From: Nocardia rhamnosiphila NBRC 108938 | GTDB taxonomy: Bacteria; Actinomycetota; Actinomycetes; Mycobacteriales; Mycobacteriaceae | Assembly: GCF_000720425.1 (NCBI RefSeq) | Contig: NZ_JOAJ01000009.1 | Location: 248,001 to 312,000 of the forward strand | Direction: 5' to 3' | DNA: 64,000 bases | Shown here: positions 50,714 to 58,915 of the stretch, one piece after another | Position numbering within the stretch: the first letter of the stretch is position 1 | Layout of the letters: each line of letters begins with the position of its first letter | Notes under the pieces: model-generated | Told to the model about the DNA's origin: nothing | The model's database searches: none | What the model saw: only the letters and a program-made list of their open reading frames with translations | Position numbers and translations under genes: made by a program

Positions 50714-52387
50714 ATGAGGATTCGATCATTGCGGAGGCTCGCGGTACCGCTGTGCACCGTAGCCCTGCTCGCGGCCGGTTGTGGTGCGAACGATTCGGGG
50801 GCACCCGAGGGCGCGGTCGCCGAACTGGGCACGGTCAACGACATCAACCCGCACGATGTGAGCGAACTGCGCGACGGCGGGAATCTGCGCTTGGCCGCCA
50901 CGTCCTATCCAGAGCACTGGAACCCGATGCAGATCGACTCCGACGGTGAATCGGCGGGCATCATGCGCCCGATGCTGCCGCGCGCGTTCACCACCGACGC
51001 GGCCGGTGCCATCTCGGTCAACACCGACTTCTTCACCGGCGTCGAACTGACCAATACCGAGCCGCAGCAGGTCACCTACACCATCAATCCCAAGGCGGTG
51101 TGGTCCGACGGATCCCCGATCACCTGGGAGGACATCGCTTCCCAGGCCAACGCCATGAGCGGCAAGGATCCGAAGTTCCTGATCGGCAACACCAATGGAT
51201 TCGACCGGATCGAGAAGGTCGAACGCGGCACCGACGACCGCCAGGCGATCATCACCTTCAAGAGCCACTACGCCGACTGGGCCGGTCAGTTCGCCGGTAA
51301 CTCCATGCTGCTGCCGAAGGAAGCCACGGCCACACCGGACGCGTTCAACGAGGCCTGGCGCAACGCCCCCGGAAAGACCTCGGGTCCGTTCGTCATCCAG
51401 TCCACCGACCGTGGCCAGGGCCGGATCGTGCTCGGGCGCAATCCGAAATGGTGGGGCGCGACGCCGAAACTCGACACCATCACCTTCAGCGTGCTGTCGA
51501 GCGAAGCGATGGTGCCGGCGCTGGCCAACAACGAGATCGACGCCATCGGCCTGGCCACCCGCGACGATATGCAGACCGCCCGCAACACCCCCGGGGTGGC
51601 GATCCGGCGTGCTCCCGGTAACAGCTGGTCGCATCTGACCTTCAACGGCGCCCCGGGCTCGCTGCTGGAGGACCCGAAACTTCGGGTCGCCATCATCAAG
51701 GCGATCGACCGCGCCGGTATCGCCAAGGCCATGCAGAACGGCCTGGTGAATGACCCGCAGCCGCTTAACAACCACATCTTCATCCAGGGTCAGAAGGGCT
51801 ATCAGGACAACAGTCTGCCCTTCGACCCCGAGGCCGCGAAGCAGGAACTCGATGCCCTCGGCTGGACGCTGAACGGGGACGTCCGGGAGAAGGACGGCCG
51901 CAAACTGGTGATCCGCGATGTCATGTACAACGACAAGACCTGGGTGCAGGTCGCGCAGATCATCCAGCAGAACCTGCGGCAGGTGGGGATCGAACTCGCC
52001 ATCGAGACCAAACCCGGCAGTGGTTTCTTCACCGACAACATCCAGCCCGGCAATTTCGATGTCGGCCAGTGGGTGTGGATGGGTGACGCGTTCCCGCTGA
52101 GCAGCATCCCGCAGATCTGGGGCTACTACCCCGATAATCTGCAGGGTAACTACGGTCGCATCGGATCGCCCGAGCTGAACGATCTCATCGAGAAGACGCT
52201 GACCGAACTGGACCCGCAGAAGGCCATCGAACTGGCCAATCAGGTCGACCAGGAGGTCTGGGCCGAGGGTCATTCGATCCCGCTGGTGCAGTCGGCCGGA
52301 AACGTCGGCGTCCGCGACAACCTCGCCAACTACGGCGCCGCGGGACTGGCTTCCCTGGACTACACGAAAATCGGTTTCCTGAAGTGA
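50714..52387 (+). CDS. Peptide-binding lipoprotein (SBP family 5)
   Basis: 557 residues. Signal peptide with lipobox LLAAGC, anchoring the protein outside the membrane. The family 5 core includes TSYPEHWNPMQIDS, KAVWSDGSPITWEDIASQ, VIQSTDRGQGRIVLGRNPKWW, DPKLRVAIIKAIDRAGIAKA and DKTWVQVAQIIQQNLRQVGI. It captures a peptide or similar ligand for the adjoining permeases. It starts 43 nt after the ATPase stop. Its stop overlaps the next gene by GTGA. Confidence 0.92.
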   Translation: MRIRSLRRLAVPLCTVALLAAGCGANDSGAPEGAVAELGTVNDINPHDVSELRDGGNLRLAATSYPEHWNPMQIDSDGESAGIMRPMLPRAFTTDAAGAISVNTDFFTGVELTNTEPQQVTYTINPKAVWSDGSPITWEDIASQANAMSGKDPKFLIGNTNGFDRIEKVERGTDDRQAIITFKSHYADWAGQFAGNSMLLPKEATATPDAFNEAWRNAPGKTSGPFVIQSTDRGQGRIVLGRNPKWWGATPKLDTITFSVLSSEAMVPALANNEIDAIGLATRDDMQTARNTPGVAIRRAPGNSWSHLTFNGAPGSLLEDPKLRVAIIKAIDRAGIAKAMQNGLVNDPQPLNNHIFIQGQKGYQDNSLPFDPEAAKQELDALGWTLNGDVREKDGRKLVIRDVMYNDKTWVQVAQIIQQNLRQVGIELAIETKPGSGFFTDNIQPGNFDVGQWVWMGDAFPLSSIPQIWGYYPDNLQGNYGRIGSPELNDLIEKTLTELDPQKAIELANQVDQEVWAEGHSIPLVQSAGNVGVRDNLANYGAAGLASLDYTKIGFLK

Positions 52388-53082
52388 GCTCCCGGATAGG
52401 CCATCCGCTGGCCTATCCGCTGTGCGTGACCATCGGCGCCCTCGCGGTACTCACCGCGTGGGCGCCGTTCGCCGATCCGGACCAGTTCAGCGCGCTGGTG
52501 GTGGTCGGCGCGGGCATCGTGGGATACAGCGGGTACCGGGCCGCGGTCGCGCTGGGGGCGGTGGGCTTCGGGGCGGAGAAGTCCAGGACAGTGGCGGTAC
52601 GGCGGGTCAGGCAGGAATACCAGCTGGTCAGCCGCTCCTGGCTCGAGTTGCGCGACAATGGCGACGACAGCTGGCTCCCGGTGTACTTCACGCCGGAGCT
52701 GATCGGTTTCACCGGCGGCACCGCCCTGGTGACCGAGCGGCAGATCGTGCTGCGCCCCGATCCCGGCGGCACCGAGCTGCCCGGTGGACCGCGCGAGTTC
52801 CGGGTACTCCCGGCCGGCCGGGCCCGGGAGACCGAACCGCCCGGTCGCCTGGTCGACAATCCGATCCGGGTGGACCCGGACGCGGAGGCCCGGGTGGCCA
52901 CCGCCGCGAAGACCACCCGCCGATTACTGCTGGACGCCCAGCCGGCGGTCGCCGCCCCGTTCGTCGCGCTGCTGTGGCTGTACGTGATGGGTGGCGGGAC
53001 CGGCGCGTTCGTCGCCGCCATGTGCGTCGCGGCCGCGACCGGGACCTGGCTCAGCGCCGTCCGCGGGTCGGACCCGAGCTGA
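52384..53082 (+). CDS. Membrane protein of unknown function, coupled to peptide-binding protein
   Basis: 232 residues from GTG 52384, overlapping the preceding stop by GTGA, so probably translated with the transporter. Two N-terminal helices (LAYPLCVTIGALAVLTAW; ALVVVGAGIVGYSGYRAAV), a soluble middle of about 120 residues and two C-terminal hydrophobic stretches (AAPFVALLWLYVMGGG; GAFVAAMCVAAATGTWL). I do not recognise a family. It may be an accessory of the transporter or simply the last operon member. Confidence 0.75.
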   Translation: MSSRIGHPLAYPLCVTIGALAVLTAWAPFADPDQFSALVVVGAGIVGYSGYRAAVALGAVGFGAEKSRTVAVRRVRQEYQLVSRSWLELRDNGDDSWLPVYFTPELIGFTGGTALVTERQIVLRPDPGGTELPGGPREFRVLPAGRARETEPPGRLVDNPIRVDPDAEARVATAAKTTRRLLLDAQPAVAAPFVALLWLYVMGGGTGAFVAAMCVAAATGTWLSAVRGSDPS

Positions 53083-53328
53083 ATGCCGTGCACGAGATAC
53101 GGCCGAATCGATCGCCCGCGAACGGCCTACCTGCTCGGCGACGGCCCTTCGCAATCGGGACGCAATGCCTCGGCAGTTACGAGCAGTCACTCCGCGGGCC
53201 GTCGGTTCGCTCTGCGCTGGATCGCGTGCGCCGACTTCTCGGAATGGGGCTCGGAGTGTTCGAGTCGACCACCGGATCGAGTCTCCGGTCGATGGTAGTG
53301 CCGGTCTCCTTGTCGCTCCCTGTGGCGA

Positions 53329-54156
53329 TCAATGATCGTCCGGGCCGAGGTCCCAGAGTGTGCGCAAGGTGGCTTCGGCCTCTTCGCGCCGCGTAATACC
53401 CGGCGTAATCGCACTGGGATGGTTTCCGATCTCCTCGGCGAGCACCGCCACGGCCCAGTCGCGGTCCGCGTCACCGGCTTCGATGGCATCGTCAAGTCGA
53501 CGCAGGGCTTGCCCGAGGGGCACGGTAATACTCGGGCCGTGGGCCCGCTCCATCTCCCGGGCAATGCGGGCGGCGGCGAGATAGCCTTCGGCGTCGGGAT
53601 CGAAGTGCTTTGCGAGGGCTGCATCACGCCAGTCCTCCCAGCGCTCGTCGGGCTCGGGTCGACGAACGTCCTGCCGCGGATGATCCAGCAGGTGATGCGC
53701 CTGTCCGACGGCGCTCGACAGTGACCCCACAGTCTGCCCGGGATTGACAAGGGGGGCCACCAGTACCTGCGGTCTTTCGCTGTCGGGGGCCACCACCATC
53801 AAGGGCCGGTCACCCTCTCGCGCGGTATCGGCCCGGCCGACGTGCCACCCTTCGGCACGAAGCCTGGTGATCATGGCGGTCAGCGTGGGCGAGAACGCGA
53901 CGATATCGTCGATATCGTCGCCCAGCCCGGTCACGACTCGAGTCGACCCGCCGCTGTGATGGGAGAGAGGTTCGCGGGAGATCTGCTGCCAGGTGACACC
54001 GTGTGCGGCATCCGCAGCCGGCAGATGATGACCGGTCGTTACTTCGAGAATGTCCTTTTCGCGCTTCACCGACGCCGAGGCCCCGCCGGTCGCCGCTTTC
54101 GCGACCCGACCGGCGAGCTTCCGCAGCAACTGCGGCAACCCATCCGACTTGCCCAT
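53329..54156 (-). CDS. Unrecognised 275-residue protein
   Basis: ATG 54156 has GGAGG 6 nt upstream, deciding against the slightly longer frame. The protein is soluble, with no signal or membrane segment. The N-terminal ~120 residues have a basic start (LLRKLAGRVAKAATGGASAS) and then mixed alpha/beta sequence (STRVVTGLGDDIDDIVAFSP; LRAEGWHVGRADTAREGDRP). The C-terminal ~120 are helical and charged (DERWEDWRDAALAKHFDPDA; GQALRRLDDAIEAGDADRDW). I do not recognise any domain. It is isolated between a transporter operon and hemC, with no equivalent in the mycobacterial gene order. Confidence 0.75.
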   Translation of the reverse strand: MGKSDGLPQLLRKLAGRVAKAATGGASASVKREKDILEVTTGHHLPAADAAHGVTWQQISREPLSHHSGGSTRVVTGLGDDIDDIVAFSPTLTAMITRLRAEGWHVGRADTAREGDRPLMVVAPDSERPQVLVAPLVNPGQTVGSLSSAVGQAHHLLDHPRQDVRRPEPDERWEDWRDAALAKHFDPDAEGYLAAARIAREMERAHGPSITVPLGQALRRLDDAIEAGDADRDWAVAVLAEEIGNHPSAITPGITRREEAEATLRTLWDLGPDDH

Positions 54157-54289
54157 CTCGCACCTCCGCGCCACCTATTTTCGGGCGTGGGCGGATCTGC
54201 GAGACCCTCGGGGTGAGGTGACCGAGGGAGAAACCGGGGTCGAGAAGTGAGAGAAATTCGGCGAGAACAGTTTTGAGTGATCGCGAGTT

Positions 54290-54310
54290 CGGTCCTCTCG
54301 GCGAGGACCG
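54290..54310 (-). terminator. Hairpin downstream of hemC
   Basis: A perfect 8-bp stem CGGTCCTC / GAGGACCG with a 5-nt loop, about 30 bp after the hemC stop at 54341. There is no T-run. Confidence 0.5.
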
Positions 54311-54340
54311 GCCTCCGGTGCGCGGCGTCTGCGGGCGAAC

Positions 54341-55267
54341 TCAGTGCGGGATGGAATCGATGATCGCCCGGGCGCCCTGACGCAGCAAATCGGAGCCGAC
54401 GAAGAAACCGAGGGCCTGCGGATCCTCCGGTACGCCCCAGTGCTGCGAATCCAGCCACCGGGTGCCCTCGAGATCGAACACCTTTCCGCGCAGCGACAGC
54501 CGGCCGGTGGGTTCGATCACGCAGACCCCGGCGATCGGGGAATTGCAGTGCCCCTGCAGGGCGTGCAGCATGGCGCGTTCGGCGTCGGCGACGCGGCGCG
54601 TCTCGGCATGGTCGAGGTGCCCGGCGAGTTCACGGACCTCGTCGTCGGCGGCGCGACAGGCGAGGGTGAGCACGCCCGCGCCGATCGGCGGGCACATGAC
54701 CTCGAGCGGCAGGATTTCGGTGATCCGGTCCTGCCGGCCGATGCGATGCATCCCCGCGACGGCGGCGATCAGCACATCGCAGTAACCGTCCTCCAGCCGC
54801 TCCAGCCGGGTGTTCATATTCCCGCGCAGCGGTTTCATCACCAGCCCCGGATAGTGCAGGCGCAGCTGTGCCGCCCGGCGCACCGAACTGGTCCCGACCA
54901 CCGTCCCCGGCGGCTGCTCGGCCAAGGGCCGGCCGTCCTTGGTGATGATCGCGTCGCGCACATCGTCGCGCTCCGGGAAACCGGCGAACGCGATACCTTC
55001 CGGGATCGGGATATCGCCGGGAATGTCCTTCAGGCAATGCACGGCGAGATCGGCCCGGTCCTCCAGCAGCGCGTCGTCGATCTCCTTGACGAAAGCCCCC
55101 TTGCCGCCGAGCTTCGCCAGATCACCCATCCAGCGGTCGCCGGCGGAGGTCACTTTCACCAGTTCGGTTTCGACACCGAACTCGGACAGACCGGCCGCGA
55201 CCTGCTCGGCTTGGGCTACTGCCATAGGACTGGCCCGGGTCGCGACCCGGATAATGCGCGAGGCCAT
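54341..55267 (-). CDS. hemC: Hydroxymethylbilane synthase, divergent second-type HemC
   Basis: Assembles four porphobilinogens into hydroxymethylbilane for tetrapyrroles. 308 residues, normal length. Recognisable blocks are RVATRASPMAVAQAEQV, DLAKLGGKGAFVKEID, ADLAVHCLKDIPGD (with the catalytic Asp), VGTSSVRRAAQLRL, KPLRGNMNTRLERLEDG and the cofactor-binding Cys in LQGHCNSPIAGVCV. Several positions deviate from the usual enzyme: HSMKDVP becomes HCLKDIP and GQGAL becomes GAGVL. It stands alone, not in a hem operon. This resembles the HemC2 paralogues of Streptomyces; whether the genome has another hemC cannot be seen here. Confidence 0.88.
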   Translation of the reverse strand: MASRIIRVATRASPMAVAQAEQVAAGLSEFGVETELVKVTSAGDRWMGDLAKLGGKGAFVKEIDDALLEDRADLAVHCLKDIPGDIPIPEGIAFAGFPERDDVRDAIITKDGRPLAEQPPGTVVGTSSVRRAAQLRLHYPGLVMKPLRGNMNTRLERLEDGYCDVLIAAVAGMHRIGRQDRITEILPLEVMCPPIGAGVLTLACRAADDEVRELAGHLDHAETRRVADAERAMLHALQGHCNSPIAGVCVIEPTGRLSLRGKVFDLEGTRWLDSQHWGVPEDPQALGFFVGSDLLRQGARAIIDSIPH

Positions 55268-55355
55268 GGCGTGACTCTACCGTTGCCGTAATTCGCCCTG
55301 AAGGGCGGTGGAACGCCTTCGGGCCGGAGTGACCCTGGTTACGGCCGGATGAAGG

Positions 55356-55610
55356 TCAGTAGTGATAGCGAGCCTGGGCGATAAGGATGTTGTCGCCGGA
55401 GACGGCATAGACCAGGCGGTGCTCGTCGTTGATCCGGCGAGACCAGTACCCGGACTTATCGCCCTTCAACGGCTCGGGCTTGCCCAACCCGGTGAACGGG
55501 TCACGGTCGATATCGTCGATCAAACGCATGACCCGCAACGCCATTTTGCGATCGGTGGAGATCCAGTGGCCGAGGTCTTCGAATGCGACCTTCGCGAATG
55601 TGACTTTCAT
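55356..55610 (-). CDS. yoeB: YoeB-family mRNA interferase toxin
   Basis: 84 residues. RelE-superfamily ribosome-dependent RNase. GKPEPLKGDKSGYWSRRIND has the catalytic Glu and the YoeB-specific Lys/Gly/Trp-Ser-Arg-Arg block, followed by EHRLVY and the C-terminal QARYHY with the His-Tyr catalytic pair. Length equals E. coli YoeB (84). The start ATG 55610 overlaps the antitoxin stop by ATGA, the usual arrangement for coupled translation. Confidence 0.93.
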   Translation of the reverse strand: MKVTFAKVAFEDLGHWISTDRKMALRVMRLIDDIDRDPFTGLGKPEPLKGDKSGYWSRRINDEHRLVYAVSGDNILIAQARYHY

Positions 55611-55873
55611 TCGAGCTCTTCGGCGAGCTTCGCCAAGTCCACTTCGACAGAATCACCGGCCTCGAGCTGGGCAATACCTTGCGCGAGGCGCGCAGCATTG
55701 ACGGGAGAACGCATGAGGTAGAGGGTTTCGCGAAGAGAGTTGTACTCGTCCTCGGAGATCAGCACGGCATTGCCTTTGCGGCTGGTGATATGCACGGCGA
55801 CGGCGTCGTCGTTCACCTGTTCGATAAGCGGGTACAGGTTGGCCCGCGCCTCGCTGGCGGACATGCTGGTCAT
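55607..55873 (-). CDS. yefM: YefM-family antitoxin
   Basis: 88 residues from ATG 55873 (MTSMSASEARANL) with a GGGAAGGGA leader; longer frames to 56047 run through the promoter. Phd/YefM fold: SASEARANLYPLIEQVNDDA, then VHITSRKGNAVLISEDEYNS. The acidic C-terminal tail (GDSVEVDLAKLAEELE) wraps the toxin in relatives. Two direct copies of a putative operator lie 30-50 bp upstream. Confidence 0.93.
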   Translation of the reverse strand: MTSMSASEARANLYPLIEQVNDDAVAVHITSRKGNAVLISEDEYNSLRETLYLMRSPVNAARLAQGIAQLEAGDSVEVDLAKLAEELE

Positions 55874-55903
55874 CGGCCGTTCCCTTCCCTGCGTCGCCAC
55901 TGA

Positions 55904-55923
55904 ATGGTACCGGTTTATGGTAC
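55904..55923. promoter_or_regulatory. Putative YefM operator: two ATGGTAC copies 13 bp apart
   Basis: ATGGTAC at 55904-55910 and 55917-55923 (GTACCAT twice on the coding strand), including the palindrome GGTACC. Known YefM operators use short TGTACA-type boxes about 12 bp apart upstream of the antitoxin gene. Spacing and position match; the core sequence differs. Confidence 0.45.
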
Positions 55924-55988
55924 GTGTCGTCGAGCAATCCGGGTAGGCGCAACCTTGCCGGCCGCAGAACCGCAGGCAGGTATGCCAC

Positions 55989-56204
55989 CTACCACGTGAC
56001 CAACGGCAGCCCAGGAATCCGTCGAGAGGTAGTGGAGGCGGCGCCATCGCTCTCTGGGATCCGCGCGTCGACCAGCTTCGCCGGGTTCAGCCAGCCGACC
56101 GGGTCCTCGGGCCACGCTGCCGGATAGCGATCCGCCTCATGCACTCGGCGCAGGGCCGCAACACATGCCGGTAGGTCGGCGAGGGCTCTGGGCCGGATAT
56201 CCAC
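55989..56204 (-). pseudogene. Truncated GNAT acetyltransferase remnant
   Basis: The first ~45 residues from GTG 56204 match the start of a GNAT-family N-acetyltransferase: IRPRALADLPACVAALRRVH, then EADRYPAAWPEDPVGWLNP. The expected acetyl-CoA-binding motif (R/Q-X-X-G-X-G/A) and the rest of the ~150-residue domain are missing. The frame ends after ~30 unrelated residues at 55989. It begins 13 bp after the MBL/Rieske gene on the same strand and stops just before the yefM-yoeB promoter. It looks like a gene cut by insertion or deletion. Confidence 0.6.
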
Positions 56205-56217
56205 CGACCACACCGCG

Positions 56218-57795
56218 CTACCCGGCCGGTTCGGACACCTTCCGGGAGCGCAGCTCATGCCCCTTGGAGGTCTTGCAGCGGCCCGACTCCAGATCCCACT
56301 GCCAGCCGTGCAGGTTGCAGGTCAGCGTCTTTCCGTCCACCACACCGAATTTCGACAGGTCGGCCTTCAGATGCGGGCAGCGACGCTGGATCTCCCAACC
56401 GGCCACCTCCACCGAGGCCGAATCGTCGTGCGCTTCGGAGAACCAGCCGTCCGCGTAGGCGATCCGCTCGTCGGTGAGGCATTTGAAGAAGGTGTACAGG
56501 TACTCGTTGTACCCGCCGATCCGCCACGCCTGGAAACGGGTGGACAGGAAAATGGTGTTCACCCAGTCGGGTTCGTTGTCCCGCAGGACGGTGCGCACCA
56601 GTTCGGGGGCGATCCGGAAGCCGTAGCGGTATTTGCCCTCGCCCTCCAGCGGCGCGCGCACGGCCCGCTTCGGGAAGTCCAGGACCACGGTCTCCTCGCC
56701 GATCACGAGCCCGACCGGGTAACCGATACCGTCGCAGATCAGATCGCTCTGCGCCATGATCGGCTCGAACAGCGCCTGCAGCGGTTCCAGCAGAGGTTCG
56801 CCCTCGGCGGGCGCCCAGGTCTTCTTCTCCGCCACCAGCACCGGCGCCAGCCGCTGCGCCATCTTTTCGATGTACGCGGCCTTGTCGGTCCAGATGGTGT
56901 CGGGATCGTAGGGGTGATCCAGTTCGAGTTCGGCGCCGTGCACCTCGACCACCGAACCGGGCACCATCAGCACGCCGCGGTCGTGACCGTGCTCGCGCAT
57001 CTGCTCGAGGAAGACCATCTGGTCGGGGAAGATATTGCCCTCGTCACCGTGGTCGTCGTTGAGATAGCGCAGTTCGTCGTCGAGGAAAACCGGCGGTCCG
57101 GCGGACGGGACCACCCAGGTGGCGCCGACCTGCTCGATATAGCTGCGGGCCCGGTCCATTCCGCGCTGCCGCTTCTGTTTACCGAAATTCGATTTCGTCC
57201 GGGCCGGGATGTCGTAGACCATCGGATACCAGATGGCGCCCGAGTACTGCAGCAGATGAATATCGATCGTGCCGAACGCCTCGTGCAGCACGTCCATATC
57301 GACCGGCCGCGCGTCGTTCATATTGAAACAGGTGGTTTCGCCGTCGGAGACGATCAGCCCGGAATCACCGATCGGGCCGTCCGCGGGGGCGCGCAGCGCG
57401 ACGATCATGATCTCCAGTTCGGCGCCCGGATCGCCGCCGCCGATCCCCATCGACCCGTTGATCTTGTGTTTGACCGAATCCTCGGTCTCGAAGAATTTGT
57501 GGAAGCCCAGTTTCTCCAGCTCACGGCGCAGATCCGGGACCGGGTAGTCGGGCAGCAGAACGGTCGCGTCCTTGTTCACGTACTCGGCCAGATGCGCGGC
57601 GTCGAAATGGTCGCGGTGCAGATGCGACACATAGAGGAAATCGCAGTTACCCAGTTCCTCCCAGTCGAGCTGGGTGTTGTCCGGGAAAGGGAACCAGGAA
57701 CCGAAGTACGCGGGGTTCACCCAGGGATCGCATAGGATCGAACCGGCCGCGGTCCGGATATGGAATCCCGCATGTCCGACGCTGGTGATCTGCAC
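56218..57795 (-). CDS. Metallo-beta-lactamase-fold / Rieske [2Fe-2S] fusion protein (Rv3818-like)
   Basis: 525 residues from GTG 57795 with an AGGAGGA ribosome site. Residues ~1-280 form an MBL-fold hydrolase domain (SVGHAGFHIRTAAGSILCDP; YVSHLHRDHFDAAHL with HxHxDH; late His residues). The C-terminal ~100 residues are a Rieske domain: CPHLKADLSKFG and CNLHGWQWDLESG give the CxH...CxxH cluster ligands. The same two modules occur in CMP-sialic acid hydroxylase-like enzymes, suggesting an oxygenase or redox role. The M. tuberculosis counterpart Rv3818 is uncharacterised. Substrate unknown. Confidence 0.88.
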   Translation of the reverse strand: MQITSVGHAGFHIRTAAGSILCDPWVNPAYFGSWFPFPDNTQLDWEELGNCDFLYVSHLHRDHFDAAHLAEYVNKDATVLLPDYPVPDLRRELEKLGFHKFFETEDSVKHKINGSMGIGGGDPGAELEIMIVALRAPADGPIGDSGLIVSDGETTCFNMNDARPVDMDVLHEAFGTIDIHLLQYSGAIWYPMVYDIPARTKSNFGKQKRQRGMDRARSYIEQVGATWVVPSAGPPVFLDDELRYLNDDHGDEGNIFPDQMVFLEQMREHGHDRGVLMVPGSVVEVHGAELELDHPYDPDTIWTDKAAYIEKMAQRLAPVLVAEKKTWAPAEGEPLLEPLQALFEPIMAQSDLICDGIGYPVGLVIGEETVVLDFPKRAVRAPLEGEGKYRYGFRIAPELVRTVLRDNEPDWVNTIFLSTRFQAWRIGGYNEYLYTFFKCLTDERIAYADGWFSEAHDDSASVEVAGWEIQRRCPHLKADLSKFGVVDGKTLTCNLHGWQWDLESGRCKTSKGHELRSRKVSEPAG

Positions 57796-57839
57796 GAGCT
57801 CGCTCCTCCTGACCGTTTACGGCCCTCCAGGGTAGTGCT

Positions 57840-58763
57840 TCAGGACGAAATGTCCCCGATGCAGTAGCCGTCATCACCCTGTTCGAGTAGAAATGTCCGG
57901 TTCTGCGTGATTCCGGACTCATTCGTCACCGGCACCGCGACGGCCATATATCCGGTCGTGAGCGGCTGGGAACTGATCTGCTGATCGGTGAATCCGGTGA
58001 TCGAGCCGAGCGTACCGGGATTCTCGGCGAGCGGCGCGGCCACGGGCGCGCCGGTGGCCTCCGGATCCCAGGTGGCCGGGCTCGCCGCGCAGACCAGAGG
58101 GTACTGCTCCTCCAGGTCGGCGGGGTCCAGCGGCTGCCCGGCCGAGCGGGCCAGGTAGCGGCGCACGGTGTGCCGGGCGTCGGCGGCGTCGTAGACCGGT
58201 TCCACACCCGCCTCGGACACCCGGCCGCAGGCATACCCGGCGGCCACCCGGTGCTCGTCCACGGTGACCGTGGTGACTCCGTCGGTCCAGGTGAGCATGC
58301 CGTCCACCGCGGCACCCGGCTGGGCCAGCGCGCTGAGCACGGCGTCGCGGTCGGTGTACATGGTCTGCACGGTGAGCGGCGGAATGGTCCAGCAGGTGCT
58401 CTGCAGGGTCGCGATATCCGCCGACCGCAGGTCGGCGGCGAACCGTTGCAGCGCGGGGGCGGCGTCGGGCACCCCGGGGACCGCGCCGACCGCGGGCGCG
58501 TCGGCGGGGACCGGTGGCAGTGGGGGAACCGACGGCGGTGCGCCCGCGGACGTCGCCTGCTGCTCCGTGCTCGGCGCGTCGCCCTCGGAGGCCTGCACCG
58601 GCGGGCTGCCGGCATCGTCGCCCGGGATTCCGGATACCGAGTCGCATCCGGTGCCGAGCAGCACTCCGGATACCGCGAGCCCGACGGCGAGAGCGCGAAC
58701 GCGGGCGCGTCGCGCGGTCTCACGGCCGATTCGGCGCAACGGTACGGGACGGGCGCGTTCCAC
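57840..58763 (-). CDS. Predicted lipoprotein of unknown function
   Basis: 307 residues from GTG 58763. The N-terminus is basic, the hydrophobic segment VRALAVGLAVSGV leads to the lipobox LLGTGC, and a Pro/Ala/Ser linker of ~60 residues follows. The globular part contains four Cys residues (QSTCW, GYACGRV, LVCAAS, GYCIGDISS), likely two disulfides, as expected for an exported domain. I do not recognise a family. It is divergent from the acyltransferase genes at 58916 and adjacent to the MBL/Rieske gene. Confidence 0.75.
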   Translation of the reverse strand: MERARPVPLRRIGRETARRARVRALAVGLAVSGVLLGTGCDSVSGIPGDDAGSPPVQASEGDAPSTEQQATSAGAPPSVPPLPPVPADAPAVGAVPGVPDAAPALQRFAADLRSADIATLQSTCWTIPPLTVQTMYTDRDAVLSALAQPGAAVDGMLTWTDGVTTVTVDEHRVAAGYACGRVSEAGVEPVYDAADARHTVRRYLARSAGQPLDPADLEEQYPLVCAASPATWDPEATGAPVAAPLAENPGTLGSITGFTDQQISSQPLTTGYMAVAVPVTNESGITQNRTFLLEQGDDGYCIGDISS

Positions 58764-58915
58764 TTCGACGATCACCTTTCCTGCGGTACATAGCGGTTCG
58801 GTCGAGACATCGGGGTTCGACCGCACCACGGCGGGCCCGGGATCCGGCGGGCCGGGGCGCGCGCGGCGGACCGGACGCTGCCGGTCATCATGACAGCGAC
58901 TACGCTAGCGGACTT

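Noticed and set aside
53083..53328. Small plus-strand frame after the peptide transporter operon
   Set aside because: No ribosome site, no motif, and it runs head-on into the minus-strand gene at 53329.
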